Numbered from the stretch's first letter, positions 8,600-18,928 are shown. The stretch: 64,000 nt of DNA from Halomonas elongata DSM 2581 (GCF_000196875.2 NC_014532.2:2914001-2978000); one strand, 5' to 3'. Translations and numbers: made by a program. The notes: generated from the letters alone by a model not told the origin.

Positions 8600-9649
8600 T
8601 CAGGCGAGCTCGCCTCGGCGGACCATGCCAATGGCCTGCGTCACGGCGGCGGACAGGCTGCCCGGGTCGGCCTCGCCACGACCGGCGAGATCCAGCGCCG
8701 TGCCATGATCCACCGAGGTACGCACCAGCGGCAGTCCCAGGGTGATGTTGGCGGCGCGTCCGAAGCCCGCGTACTTGAGTACCGGCAGCCCCTGGTCATG
8801 ATACATCGCCAGGACGGCATCGGCCCGGGCCAGATGATGCGGGGTGAACAGGGTATCTGCCGGCAGCGGGCCGTCAAGCGTCAAGCCTTCGTCGCGCAAG
8901 GCCTCGAGGGTCGGAATGATGACATCGAGCTCCTCGCGGCCCAGGTGCCCTCCTTCACCGGCGTGGGGATTGAGCCCACAGACCAGGATACGGGGCGACA
9001 GAATGCCGAAGCGATGCCGCAACTCGGCATCGAGGATACGCAGGATACGCGTCAATCGAGGCCCGGTCACGGCATCGCTCACCTCGCGCAGCGGCAGGTG
9101 CGTGGTCGCCAGGGCGACGCGCAGCGCCGTTGAGCCATGCCATGAGGGAGAAGCAGTGTGCAGGGCATGCTCGGTGGCGAGCATCATCACCACCTCGTCG
9201 ACACCACAGGCATCGCGCAGATATTCGGTATGCCCCCGGAAATCGGCATGACCGGCCTCGATGATCACCCCCTTGTGCAAGGGCGCGGTGACCATGCCCG
9301 CCGCCTCGCCGGCCTGGCAGGCATCAACCGCCATGGCCAGGGTATCCAGCACGTAAGCGGCATTGCGCGTGTCCAGCGTTCCGGCCTGACACGGCGCCCG
9401 CAGCGAGACCGGCCACACCGGCAACACGCCCGCCCGGGGCGGCGGCGGCGCCTCCCCCGGCGACAGCGTGCGTACCGTGACGGAACGGCCGATGGCGTGG
9501 GCGCGTTCCTCGAGCAGTGCCGGATCGCCCACCGCCACCACTCTGGCCTGCGGCGGCGCCTCGCCGGCCATCATCACCGCGAGCTCGGGACCGATACCGG
9601 CCGGCTCGCCAGTGGTCAGGGCAATAACGGGTAAATCGGTGTCGCTCAC
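8600..9649 (-). CDS. pdxA: 4-hydroxythreonine-4-phosphate dehydrogenase
   Basis: PdxA oxidises 4-phosphohydroxy-L-threonine in the DXP-dependent pathway to vitamin B6. The 349-residue product starts with GTG and reads (M)SDTDLPVIALTTGEPAGIG. Metal-ligand histidines lie in the GHTEYL and MYHDQGLPVLKY motifs, with TAPLHKG and GLNPHAGEGGH as other family marks. The GTG overlaps the surA stop by four bases (GTGA), giving tight coupling to surA. Confidence 0.95.
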   Translation of the reverse strand: MSDTDLPVIALTTGEPAGIGPELAVMMAGEAPPQARVVAVGDPALLEERAHAIGRSVTVRTLSPGEAPPPPRAGVLPVWPVSLRAPCQAGTLDTRNAAYVLDTLAMAVDACQAGEAAGMVTAPLHKGVIIEAGHADFRGHTEYLRDACGVDEVVMMLATEHALHTASPSWHGSTALRVALATTHLPLREVSDAVTGPRLTRILRILDAELRHRFGILSPRILVCGLNPHAGEGGHLGREELDVIIPTLEALRDEGLTLDGPLPADTLFTPHHLARADAVLAMYHDQGLPVLKYAGFGRAANITLGLPLVRTSVDHGTALDLAGRGEADPGSLSAAVTQAIGMVRRGELA

Positions 9650-10287
9650 GACCCCGAACCGAGACGCTCGTCGACGAAGGCCTGGGAGCGGATCTCCTGC
9701 ACCCAGGCTTCCATCTCGTCGTTGGCCTTGCGCTGGAACAGCGCCTGACGCGCCTGCTCGGCCGTCACATTGCCCCCCTGCTGCTCGATGAAGCGATTGA
9801 CCTCGGCCTCGGAGATGCTGACCCGGCTGCCGACACGGCGTTGCTGGATCTGGCGCATCAGGAGTTCGCGCCGCACCTGGTCGCGCACCACGCCGAGCGA
9901 CAGGCCATCGGCCTCCAGGGCGTCGGCGAACTGCTCCAGGGTCATGTCATTGTTCTGGGCGATGGCCCGCACCTGACGGTTGAGTTCGGTGTCATCCACG
10001 CTGAGATTGGCTTCCCGCGCCATCTGCAGCTGGATTTCCTCGATGACCAGTCGATCGAGCACCTGCTGGCGCAGGACATCGTCCGGCGGTACCTCCACGC
10101 CCTGGGCTTCCATCTGGGCACGGGTGCGCGCAACGCGCTCCTCGAGCTGGGAGTTCATGATCGCGCCCTCGTTGACCACCGCCACGATGCGGTCCAGAGG
10201 CTGACGTGCATCCTGGGCCATGACGCCCACCGGCGCCAGTCCGAGGCACAGGGCCAGTGTCAGGGTGGCGAGTTGTCGGCTGCGCAT
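9646..10287 (-). CDS. surA: SurA-type periplasmic chaperone lacking both parvulin domains
   Basis: SurA escorts unfolded outer-membrane proteins, including LptD, across the periplasm. The product is only 213 aa, compared with 428 in E. coli. Residues 1-24 form a signal peptide ending near VMAQ. Residues 27-165 match the N-terminal core (DRIVAVVNEGAIMNSQLEE). Residues 174-208 match the C-terminal helix (VTAEQARQALFQRKAND, then EAWVQEIRSQAFVDERL). The two peptidyl-prolyl isomerase domains that normally lie between are absent; the join is in frame near 9768 (residues GGN|VTAE). In E. coli the N+C core alone retains chaperone activity, so this may be a natural core-only SurA. An assembly deletion cannot be ruled out. 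Confidence 0.85.
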   Translation of the reverse strand: MRSRQLATLTLALCLGLAPVGVMAQDARQPLDRIVAVVNEGAIMNSQLEERVARTRAQMEAQGVEVPPDDVLRQQVLDRLVIEEIQLQMAREANLSVDDTELNRQVRAIAQNNDMTLEQFADALEADGLSLGVVRDQVRRELLMRQIQQRRVGSRVSISEAEVNRFIEQQGGNVTAEQARQALFQRKANDEMEAWVQEIRSQAFVDERLGSGS

Positions 10288-10354
10288 GTCTATCCTTCCT
10301 TTCGTCATGAGTAGTTGCGGGAGCGTCTGCCGGTGGAGTCTGTCCAGGTGTCCT

Positions 10355-12820
10355 TCAGCGCCGGTCAAGGTCGGTGCCGCGGTAGCCGGGAACCGCCGAT
10401 GCGAAAAAGTCCCCGGTCTCGCCGCCGACGCCGCCCAGTCCCTTGAACACGAAACGCAGGAAGAGCCCGCGATCCGTGGTGTCGTCCTCAATGGTGTTGG
10501 CGGTGCCCTCGTCGTCGATCCACTCGCGCCACACCAGCTGCAGACCATAGCAGCAGTCGTTCCACTGCACACCCGCCAGTTGCTCGAGCATGCGGTCGTT
10601 GGTGTTGTCGTAACGCACTCCGCCGATCAGGTCCAGGCGATTCATCGCCTTGTAGGCGAAGGACGCGGAGAACTCTTCAAGATCATAGGTGCGTGTGTCC
10701 TCGAGATCCTCGGCGGGCTCGAACCCTTCGAGTTGCCAGCGGTAGCCGAGGTTCAACACGTGTCCGGCCTCGGCCCGGTATTGCACATCGAAGCCCGTGC
10801 TCTCGGTACGGCTCTTGTGGTCGTCGTAGAGCCATTCCCAACGGGTACGCCAATGATCGTCGATCTGCCAGTCGAGCTGCGTCACCCAGGGCGAACGCTG
10901 GCGAGTGGCACGATAGCGATCTTCCGGATCGTCGGGCAGGGTATCGGAATCGCCCTGCATGTCGACGTGGCGATCCTCGAAGTAGGCCGCCTGGCCCACC
11001 CCGAAAGACAGCCGCTCGCGACCGCTGCGATCCTCGAGAAAGCGGCTTTTCACCCCGTAGGAAAGACGGTTGAGATCACCGACGCGATCACCGCCGCTGA
11101 AACGATAGGGCGACCACAGCTGGTTCCAGGAAAAGGCCAGCTCCGAGGTGTCGAAATCGGGGAATTCGCTCTGGTCCCGGGCCGGTACATAGGCATAGTT
11201 GAGACGGGGCTCCAGCGTCTGGCGATAGGCGTCGCCGCCAACGTCGAGATCCCGCTCGAAGACCAGGCCAGCATCCACGGAGGCCACCGGCAATGTGCGC
11301 GTCAGACTCTCGTCACGCTCGGTGAGACGATCCCCGTAATCCAGCTCGTAGTTGGTATGGTGCAGCTGCAACCGCGGCTCGAGAAAGCCCCAGGTCGTGT
11401 CGGCCCGCCAGCCGACGGCCGGGGTCAGTTGCAAACGGGCCCCGTTGGCCGCTTCGCGCAGTGGTACCTGCCGTTGCTGGTCCTTGAAATCGTAGAAGCC
11501 CTGCTCATCGCTCTCGATATCGCGCCAGAAGTAGGTGGCATTGGCGTTCCACTCCTCGTAGAAGCCGACATCCTGCTGCCAGCGCGCCTGGGCAGTCAGG
11601 CTCGGCAGCCGATAGAACGGCTTGTCGTTCTCCTTCAGAGGATCGTCCAGGACCTGATAGCCCTGGGCCTTGCCCTCCAGGCGCCAGGTATCGCCTCGAT
11701 ATTCGATCAGTGCCAGGCGTTCCATGTTCTGGGTATCGGACTTACCGAACGTCTGGCCGAAGTCATCGAAATAACGGCCATCGCTGGCGGCGCCGTAGCG
11801 CAGCCGGTAGTCGGTACGCTCATCGACGCGACCGGCGTGGCGGTAATCGAAGTACCAGCGAGCATCGCCGTTTTCCAGCGACGAATAGGTCGAAGCTTCA
11901 TCGCCGGCGCGCCGGTCGTCGGCGATGTAGGCACCTTCGACAGTGCCGGCAGCGGAGGGCAGCAGGTAACGATATTCACCACCCAGCAGCAGGCCCCGGT
12001 CGCTGATCACGCGCGGTGTGATGGTGGCGTCCTGATTGGGAGCGATATTCCAGTAGAACGGCTGGGCATAGTCGAGGCCGTTGCCCGAGGTGCCGAGGGT
12101 CGGCCACAAAAAGCCGGTCTGACGGCGATCGTCGATGGGAAAGCGCACCCAAGGCCAATAGAAGACCGGCACCTCGCCGACCTCGAGACGGGCATGTCGA
12201 GCGGTACCGAAACCGCTCTGCCGATCCAGCACGATATCATTGCCCACCAGGCGCCACAGGTCGCTGCCCGGCTCGCAGGTGGTGAAGCTGGCCTCGGTCA
12301 GTTGGTAGCGCCCCTCGGCGACGCGTGCCAGCTGCACGGCATCGCCGCGCAACCGCTGCTCGTGGGCCACATAGTGAGCCTGGTCGATGCTCGCCGCCTC
12401 GCTGTCCAGCGAGAAGGAAGCGGCATCGCCACGCACCAGCAGATTGCGATCGCGCAGCGCCAGGGGCCCCTCGGCCGTCACGCGCTCGCGGGAGGCCGGC
12501 ACCCGCACCTGCGGCGCCTCCAGTTGGGTATCGTCGCGACGCAGTACCACCTCGCCACTGAGGACCGTCTCGCCATCCTCGCCGTACTGGCCGTCATCGG
12601 CTTCGCTTGCCACCTTGCCTTCGGCCGGTGCCTCCAGCCGATACGCCGGCATCTGGTAGTATCCACGACACACGGCGCCCTCGGGGCGATCCTCGCCCCA
12701 GGGGTGCCAATCCAGTTGCGCGGCCGGCAACGACTCGGGCGGCGCCGCCCATAGCGGGGCAGTCACCATGCTCGAGGTCACGAGGCCGGCCAGGGCCGTC
12801 CAGGAGGATCGATTGCCCAT
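10355..12820 (-). CDS. lptD: LPS-assembly outer-membrane protein LptD
   Basis: LptD is the 26-strand barrel that, with lipoprotein LptE, inserts LPS into the outer leaflet. The 821-residue product starts MGNRSSWTALAGLVTSSMVT, a signal peptide. An OstA/LptA-like jelly roll follows (LSGEVVLRRDDTQLEA...), then a long barrel with alternating aromatic strands. Cysteines for the inter-domain disulfides are visible: one in EGAVCRGYYQ near the N-terminus, one in FTTCEPGSD and a CC pair in WNDCCYGLQLVW near the C-terminus. A TTG two codons upstream (12826) sits nearer the AAGGA and could also start. It heads the lptD-surA-pdxA-rsmA-apaG-apaH-glpE-cca operon. Confidence 0.95.
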   Translation of the reverse strand: MGNRSSWTALAGLVTSSMVTAPLWAAPPESLPAAQLDWHPWGEDRPEGAVCRGYYQMPAYRLEAPAEGKVASEADDGQYGEDGETVLSGEVVLRRDDTQLEAPQVRVPASRERVTAEGPLALRDRNLLVRGDAASFSLDSEAASIDQAHYVAHEQRLRGDAVQLARVAEGRYQLTEASFTTCEPGSDLWRLVGNDIVLDRQSGFGTARHARLEVGEVPVFYWPWVRFPIDDRRQTGFLWPTLGTSGNGLDYAQPFYWNIAPNQDATITPRVISDRGLLLGGEYRYLLPSAAGTVEGAYIADDRRAGDEASTYSSLENGDARWYFDYRHAGRVDERTDYRLRYGAASDGRYFDDFGQTFGKSDTQNMERLALIEYRGDTWRLEGKAQGYQVLDDPLKENDKPFYRLPSLTAQARWQQDVGFYEEWNANATYFWRDIESDEQGFYDFKDQQRQVPLREAANGARLQLTPAVGWRADTTWGFLEPRLQLHHTNYELDYGDRLTERDESLTRTLPVASVDAGLVFERDLDVGGDAYRQTLEPRLNYAYVPARDQSEFPDFDTSELAFSWNQLWSPYRFSGGDRVGDLNRLSYGVKSRFLEDRSGRERLSFGVGQAAYFEDRHVDMQGDSDTLPDDPEDRYRATRQRSPWVTQLDWQIDDHWRTRWEWLYDDHKSRTESTGFDVQYRAEAGHVLNLGYRWQLEGFEPAEDLEDTRTYDLEEFSASFAYKAMNRLDLIGGVRYDNTNDRMLEQLAGVQWNDCCYGLQLVWREWIDDEGTANTIEDDTTDRGLFLRFVFKGLGGVGGETGDFFASAVPGYRGTDLDRR

Positions 12821-12852
12821 GTTCAACGATGTCCTTGGCGGAGTGAATCGGT

Positions 12853-12880
12853 ATTATACAGCCCCAGAGCGAGCTGTCCC
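12853..12880 (-). promoter_or_regulatory. putative promoter of the lptD operon
   Basis: On the minus strand GGGACA (12875-12880) and a consensus TATAAT (12853-12858) are separated by 16 nt. This is 30-40 nt upstream of the lptD start, in the lptD/amgK divergent region. Confidence 0.6.
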
Positions 12881-12988
12881 GCCGACGAGCCCCTGTCATC
12901 GCCGACGACGTCGGGCTTCAGCATGCGGCGACGCCATGGGGTCGTCAACCGAAGGACGCCCCGCACACAGACGAAACATGAGGTGAAG

Positions 12989-14694
<1,706 letters not shown>

Positions 14695-14703
14695 GACGCA
14701 GAC

Positions 14704-14723
14704 GGGCAGCTGCTATGCTGCCC
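14704..14723 (+). terminator. weak hairpin after murU
   Basis: GGGCAGC (14704-14710) and GCTGCCC (14717-14723) form a perfect 7-bp stem with loop TGCTAT. There is no T tract, so it is a poor intrinsic terminator. It may only be a pause site or be read through into the next gene. Confidence 0.3.
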
Positions 14724-14760
14724 ATCCCTACTCGTCCTTCAATCAAGGAAACCTTGCCCC

Positions 14761-15180
14761 ATGAAAGCCAGCGTCAAGTGGACAGACGGTCGTCAATTCG
14801 TCACCGAATCCGGCAGTGGCCACAGCGTGGTCATCGACGGCCCGCCCGACCATGGCGGTCGCAATACCGGCCCCCGGCCGATGGAGATGTTGTTGATGGG
14901 ACTCGGCGCCTGCACGTCCTTCGACGTGCTGGAGATCCTCGAGAAGTCCCGCGCGCCGGTATCGGACTGCGTGGCCAGCATCGAGGCCGAACGCGCCGAC
15001 AGCGTGCCCAGCGTCTTCACCAAGATCCACGTACACTTCACCGTCAGCGGCCAGGGACTCAAGGAGAAACAGGTCAAGCGCGCGGTGGAACTCTCCGCCG
15101 AAAAGTATTGCAGCGCCTCGATCATGCTCGCCAACGGCGGGGTCGACGTGACCCATTCCTTCACCATCGTCGAGCAATGA
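14761..15180 (+). CDS. OsmC/YhfA family protein
   Basis: A small OsmC-fold protein of 139 aa. The YhfA subgroup is often found near crp or speD; its biochemical role is not settled, and the fold is shared with organic hydroperoxide reductases. The product begins MKASVKWTDGRQFVTESGSG. It contains PMEMLLMGLGACTSFDVLEIL with the first cysteine of the family, and a second conserved cysteine in EKYCSASIML. Together these match the two-cysteine active-site pattern. It lies between murU and speD on the same strand. Confidence 0.88.
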   Translation: MKASVKWTDGRQFVTESGSGHSVVIDGPPDHGGRNTGPRPMEMLLMGLGACTSFDVLEILEKSRAPVSDCVASIEAERADSVPSVFTKIHVHFTVSGQGLKEKQVKRAVELSAEKYCSASIMLANGGVDVTHSFTIVEQ

Positions 15181-15404
15181 GCCCCATCGCCCCCGCCAGG
15201 ATACGCTGAACGGTCGCCAGGGAAGGCGACCCTGGTGTCGAGACCCGCACCCAGGCTTCCCGCCGTGTCGCGGGAAAAAAACATGACTCTCCAGGTGCGC
15301 GGTCATCGATGGCTGTGCATAATACGCGCCTTTCCATCGCCACGCGGGTTCCGGCGCCGCTCGTCGGGATGAACACCATCAGCCATATCGAAGGAGGCTC
15401 GGAC

Positions 15405-16199
15405 GTGACCGACAATCTCCGACTCCACGGGTTCAACAACCTGACCAGCTCCCTGAGCTTCAACATCTACGACATCTGCTACGCCAAGACCGAGGAGCAG
15501 CGGCGCGCCTACATCGATTACATCGACGAGCTCTACAACGCCGAACGCCTCACGCAGATCCTCAAGGATGTCACCAACATCATCGGCGCCCAGGTGCTCA
15601 ACATCTCCCGTCAGGACTACGAGCCCCATGGCGCCAGTGTGACCATCCTGATCGCCGAGCATGAACTGGAAGAAGCCGCGCCCGAGCAGATAGCTCCCGG
15701 CCCCGGCCCCTTGCCCGAGACCGTGGTCGCCCATCTCGACAAGAGCCATGTCACCGTCCACAGCTATCCGGAATCGCACCCCGACAACGGTATCAGTACC
15801 TTTCGCCTGGACATCGACGTTTCCACCTGTGGCCAGATCAGCCCGTTGAAGGCCCTCAACTACCTGATCCACAGCTTCGACTCCGACATCGTCACCATGG
15901 ACTACCGGGTACGCGGCTTCACCCGGGACGTGGACGGCCGCAAGCTGTTCATCGACCACGACATCACCTCCATCCAGGACTACCTGGCCGAGGACACCAA
16001 GCGGGCCTACCAGATGATCGATGTCAACGTGTATCAGGAGAACATGTTCCACACCAAGATGCTGCTCAAGGACTTCGAACTGGACAACTACCTGTTCGGC
16101 ACCTCGCGCCGCGACATCTCCTTCGAAGAAGCCCGCGACATCGAAGGACGACTGCGCAAGGAGATGCTCGAGATCTTCTACTCGCGGAACATGGATTGA
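15405..16199 (+). CDS. speD: S-adenosylmethionine decarboxylase proenzyme
   Basis: SpeD decarboxylates SAM to supply the aminopropyl donor for spermidine. I place the start at the GTG at 15405, because AAGGAGG lies 7 nt upstream and the sequence then reads (M)[20 protein letters not shown], matching the E. coli N-terminus. This gives 264 aa, exactly the E. coli length. Upstream ATGs would add an unrelated tail. The self-cleavage site is [13 protein letters not shown], between Lys113 and Ser114, where the pyruvoyl group forms. A strong terminator follows. Confidence 0.95.
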   Translation: MTDNLRLHGFNNLTSSLSFNIYDICYAKTEEQRRAYIDYIDELYNAERLTQILKDVTNIIGAQVLNISRQDYEPHGASVTILIAEHELEEAAPEQIAPGPGPLPETVVAHLDKSHVTVHSYPESHPDNGISTFRLDIDVSTCGQISPLKALNYLIHSFDSDIVTMDYRVRGFTRDVDGRKLFIDHDITSIQDYLAEDTKRAYQMIDVNVYQENMFHTKMLLKDFELDNYLFGTSRRDISFEEARDIEGRLRKEMLEIFYSRNMD

Positions 16200-16213
16200 C
16201 CCGCGCAGAGCGC

Positions 16214-16246
16214 GGGAGCTGTAAGCGGGAAGAGGGAGCTGTAAGC
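16214..16246. repeat. two direct copies of GGGAGCTGTAAGC
   Basis: The 13-mer occurs at 16214-16226 and 16234-16246 with a 20-bp period, just after the speD stop. The same GAGC-rich vocabulary recurs between prkA and yeaH (58861-58925). Confidence 0.7.
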
Positions 16247-16260
16247 TTTAAGAAAAACCA

Positions 16261-16296
16261 AAACCCCCATCGGCCAGCTCGTACCGATGGGGGTTT
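16261..16296. terminator. bidirectional terminator after speD
   Basis: A perfect 13-bp stem (16261-16273 with 16284-16296; arms AAACCCCCATCGG and CCGATGGGGGTTT) has a 10-nt loop. On the minus strand it continues into TTTTGG and TTTTTC; on the plus strand into TTTCCGTCTT. It can end transcription from speD and from the coq7 side. Confidence 0.9.
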
Positions 16297-16357
16297 CCGT
16301 CTTGAAGTTGGTCCTGGGGTTACTTACCGCTTATAGCTCGCCCAGAAGGGGCTGACA

Positions 16358-16498
16358 GAAGTGCTGAATAAATCGCCGAGCATCGTGAAGTGCAAGGCGC
16401 ACGGAGCACAGAAAGCGAGACATAACGAGATGTTAGGCGAGCTTGCGAGCACCGCGCAACGCAGCGATTTGCATGCGCAGGCATTTATGCAGTGCTTC
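16358..16498. repeat. MITE-like or hairpin intergenic element with 16-bp terminal inverted repeats
   Basis: About 141 bp bounded by imperfect inverted repeats: GAAGTGCTGAATAAAT at 16358-16373 and ATTTATGCAGTGCTTC at 16483-16498, which pair at 13 of 16 positions. It contains no ORF of note. The right end stops one base before the coq7 stop codon (16500-16502). No target-site duplication could be recognised. Its copy number elsewhere cannot be seen from this window. Confidence 0.5.
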
Positions 16499-16499
16499 C

Positions 16500-17144
16500 T
16501 CAAAGCCTATAGACAGACTTAGTCATCACCTTGGACATCAGCGTCATGCCGGCCTTGACCGGCGCCGGGAAACGCGCCCCGCCAGCTTCCAGCGCCTGAT
16601 GGGCATGATGCGCCTCGTCGATGGCCATCTGGCGGAGCACCGCCCTGGAACGGCGGTCGCCGGGCGGCAGCTTTTCCATGTGCTCATCGAGATGGCGCCC
16701 CACCTGCTCCTCGGTGGCAGCCACGAAGCCCAGGCTGATGCGATCGCCCACGGCCCCTGCCACGGCCCCGATGCTGAAGGATGCCGCATAGAACAGCGGG
16801 TTCAACAGGCTGGTGCGACCGTCGAGTTCCTGCAGGCGCGCATCGCACCAAGCCAGATGATCTACCTCCTCCTGGGCCGCCTCCTCCATCTGGCCTCGCA
16901 CCTCGGGCAGCTTGGCGGTCAGCCCTTGCCCCTGGTAGAGCGCCTGGGCACAGACCTCGCCAGTATGATTGATGCGCATCAGTCCTGCAGCATGGCGCCG
17001 CTGCTCATCGTCGAGCATCTCGTCCTGCACATCCTCGGTGGCGGGAGAAGGACGCGAAGGCTGAGCCGCCTTGGGCACCAGGGTACGCAATACGGTATCG
17101 AACTGGTGGATCAGGTCGTCGGCGCGGGAATATTGGCGAGTCAT
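16500..17144 (-). CDS. coq7: 3-demethoxyubiquinol 3-hydroxylase Coq7
   Basis: Coq7 performs the last hydroxylation in ubiquinone synthesis with a di-iron centre. The 214-residue product starts [20 protein letters not shown]. Iron-ligand motifs are visible: [29 protein letters not shown], and near the C-terminus [14 protein letters not shown]. The ATG at 17144 has AAGGGGGG upstream. The UbiF-type flavin enzyme used by E. coli is not seen here. A repeat element abuts its 3' end. Confidence 0.93.
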   Translation of the reverse strand: MTRQYSRADDLIHQFDTVLRTLVPKAAQPSRPSPATEDVQDEMLDDEQRRHAAGLMRINHTGEVCAQALYQGQGLTAKLPEVRGQMEEAAQEEVDHLAWCDARLQELDGRTSLLNPLFYAASFSIGAVAGAVGDRISLGFVAATEEQVGRHLDEHMEKLPPGDRRSRAVLRQMAIDEAHHAHQALEAGGARFPAPVKAGMTLMSKVMTKSVYRL

Positions 17145-17214
17145 GGTACCCCCCTTGTGCGATCGGTGATGCCATTGTAACCGAGCGCCTCGCCGTGCAC
17201 AGCGCCCAAAACGC

Positions 17215-17237
17215 AAAACGCCGCCTCGAGGGCGGCG
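17215..17237 (-). terminator. intrinsic terminator downstream of hinT
   Basis: A 7-bp stem, CGCCGCC (17219-17225) with GGCGGCG (17231-17237), is followed on the minus strand by TTTTGCGTTTTGG. It lies in the 154-nt gap between hinT and coq7. Confidence 0.7.
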
Positions 17238-17298
17238 CAGATGCACCTGATGCGTCGAACGCTTGCGGCAGCACGGCCTGGCGCCGCGCGGGTTCCGG

Positions 17299-17640
17299 CT
17301 ATCCAGCCGGCCAAGTGAAGCGACGACCGCCCATCAGGTGCATATGAATATGATAGACCGTCTGGCCGCCCTGGTCATTGCAGTTCATCACCACCCGATA
17401 GCCATCATCGGCGAATCCCTGTTCCTTGGCCAGACGCGCGGCGGTGTATTGAAGGCGCCCCACCAGGGCCAGATCGCCCTCCTCGATGTCGTTCAGGGTC
17501 GCGATGTGCTTCTTCGGCACCACCAGCATATGGATCGGCGCCTTGGGATCGATATCGTTGAAGGCCAGGACATCATCGTCCTCATAGACGATATCGGAGG
17601 GAATCTCGCGATTGATGATCTTGCAGAACAGGCAATCCAT
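17299..17640 (-). CDS. hinT: HIT-family purine nucleoside phosphoramidase HinT
   Basis: HinT hydrolyses adenosine 5'-phosphoramidates and aminoacyl-adenylates. The 113-residue product starts [20 protein letters not shown] and carries the histidine triad HIHMH (His97, His99, His101) followed by LMGGR. The two N-terminal cysteines and the VVPKKHI segment are family features. It is separated from coq7 by its own terminator. Confidence 0.94.
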   Translation of the reverse strand: MDCLFCKIINREIPSDIVYEDDDVLAFNDIDPKAPIHMLVVPKKHIATLNDIEEGDLALVGRLQYTAARLAKEQGFADDGYRVVMNCNDQGGQTVYHIHMHLMGGRRFTWPAG

Positions 17641-17761
17641 GTCGGGCTCCGGTCTGGTTGAATGCTGAATGGTGCTGCCAGGCCATGAGGTTACCCCTCG
17701 ATCCCCTCTCTGTCAGTCCTCATGAGTGTGTTCGAGGTCCAGGGCGCTGTCAGCCCATCCG

Positions 17762-17812
17762 CTAGACATTGGTCGAAACGCCATTGCCTCGGGCGAACCT
17801 GCCGCCTAGGCT
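17762..17812 (+). promoter_or_regulatory. promoter P1 of the pentitol locus, with a conserved upstream box
   Basis: A box CTAGACATTGGTCGAA (17762-17777) is followed by -35 TTGCCT (17784-17789), a 17-nt spacer and -10 TAGGCT (17807-17812). The same box, spacing and element order recur at promoter P2 (18798-18848). The upstream box sits where a class II activator would bind. Confidence 0.65.
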
Positions 17813-17816
17813 TCAA

Positions 17817-17834
17817 AATGTTGACGTCAACATT
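17817..17834 (+). promoter_or_regulatory. LacI-type operator O1
   Basis: AATGTTGACGTCAACATT is an 18-bp perfect palindrome that overlaps the predicted transcription start of P1. Even-length palindromes with a central CG are typical of LacI/GalR operators. The LacI-family gene at 25861-26859 is the natural candidate regulator. The rest of 17641-18004 holds no ORF I can support. Confidence 0.75.
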
Positions 17835-18004
17835 CAACAAGATCGCCAAGGCTCCATGCCAGATCAAAATTCGAATCAAGCCCGACATCGACCGAACTCG
17901 TGAGTCCTGCCCCAAGGCATCTCGGTCATCAGGCGCGTGGTTCCCTGACAAGCCCTCGGCGATACCCCGTATTCGGAATACCATGCAAGCAAGGAGATGA
18001 CGAA

Positions 18005-18733
18005 ATGGCGAATGAATTGACTGGCAAGGTGGCGGCCGTTACCGGCGCAGCATCGGGCATCGGGCTGGCCAGCGTCAGAGCGATGATTGCTTCCGGTGCC
18101 AGAGTGGTCATGATCGATCGTGACGCGACCGCCCTGGCAGAAGCCTGCGAGCAGCTTGGCGATGCCGCGATTCCACTGGTCATCGACCTTCTCGACCCGC
18201 AGGACTGCAAGACGCTGTCGTCCCAGATCCTCGAGAAAGTCGGACAGCTCGACATCTTCCACGCCAATGCCGGCAGTTACATTGGCGGCGACCTGCTCGA
18301 TACCGATCCCGATGCCATCGACCGAATGGTCAGCCTGAATGTCAGTGTGGTGATGAAGAATGTCCACAATATCCTGCCGCACATGATCGAGCGCGGCACG
18401 GGGGACATCATGGTGACGAGTTCGGTAGCCGGGCATTTTCCCGTCCCCTGGGAGCCGGTCTACGCCTCTTCCAAGTGGGCCATGACCAGTTTCGTCCAGA
18501 CCGTCCGTCGTCAGGTCCTGAAGCACGGCATCCGGGTCGCATCTGTCTCGCCGGGCCCCGTCAACAGCGCTCTGCTCGCCGACTGGCCGGAGGATAATCT
18601 ACGCAAGGCGAAAGAATCCGGCAGCATCATCGAGCCCGCCGAAGTGGCCGATGCCATCCTGTACATGCTGACCCGCCCTCGCCATGTGACCATTCGCGAC
18701 ATGGTGGTCCTGCCCAGCAACTTCGACCTTTAA
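18005..18733 (+). CDS. SDR pentitol dehydrogenase, ribitol 2-dehydrogenase-like
   Basis: A short-chain dehydrogenase of 242 aa. The cofactor motif TGAASGIG is at 13-20. Asp38 at the end of the second strand favours NAD(H). The catalytic residues are Ser140, Tyr153 and Lys157. Segments LDIFHANAGSYIGG, WEPVYASSKWA, LADWPEDN and the C-terminal VTIRDMVVLPSNFDL closely resemble Klebsiella ribitol dehydrogenase RbtD from memory. It would oxidise ribitol or another C5 polyol to a 2-ketopentose. AAGGAG lies before the ATG. It has its own promoter P1 and operator O1, and the ABC importer operon starts after P2. Confidence 0.8.
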   Translation: MANELTGKVAAVTGAASGIGLASVRAMIASGARVVMIDRDATALAEACEQLGDAAIPLVIDLLDPQDCKTLSSQILEKVGQLDIFHANAGSYIGGDLLDTDPDAIDRMVSLNVSVVMKNVHNILPHMIERGTGDIMVTSSVAGHFPVPWEPVYASSKWAMTSFVQTVRRQVLKHGIRVASVSPGPVNSALLADWPEDNLRKAKESGSIIEPAEVADAILYMLTRPRHVTIRDMVVLPSNFDL

Positions 18734-18797
18734 GCAATCGACCGATCGTGTGATGTCTGGAGCATCAGTCCCTTGTCCGATAGGAGCCTGCCCATGA

Positions 18798-18848
18798 CTA
18801 GACATTGGTCGAATGTCCATTGACCCGTCTATCGAGGCTTTCTAGCCT
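18798..18848 (+). promoter_or_regulatory. promoter P2 of the pentitol locus, with a conserved upstream box
   Basis: The box CTAGACATTGGTCGAA (18798-18813) is followed by -35 TTGACC (18820-18825), a 17-nt spacer and -10 TAGCCT (18843-18848). It aligns without gaps to P1 from the box through the operator; the distance from box start to ATGTTGAC is 56 bp in both. Confidence 0.65.
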
Positions 18849-18852
18849 CCTT

Positions 18853-18870
18853 TATGTTGACGTTAACATT
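18853..18870 (+). promoter_or_regulatory. LacI-type operator O2
   Basis: TATGTTGACGTTAACATT differs from O1 at two of 18 positions and keeps the core ATGTTGACGTYAACAT. It overlaps the predicted start of P2, ahead of the substrate-binding protein gene. Confidence 0.72.
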
Positions 18871-18928
18871 TCAGTGGTTTCAACAACGCAACGTCCTATA
18901 ACGAGACAAGAACAAACCGGGAGCAAAC

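Noticed and set aside
10220..12754. 844-codon open frame antisense to lptD
   Set aside because: It mirrors the lptD frame in GC-rich DNA, has no ribosome-binding site and no recognisable domain; lptD on the other strand is certain.
15257..15282. Hairpin TTCCCGC/GCGGGAA with an A run upstream of speD
   Set aside because: The A run is on the wrong side for a plus-strand terminator, and no leftward gene ends here.
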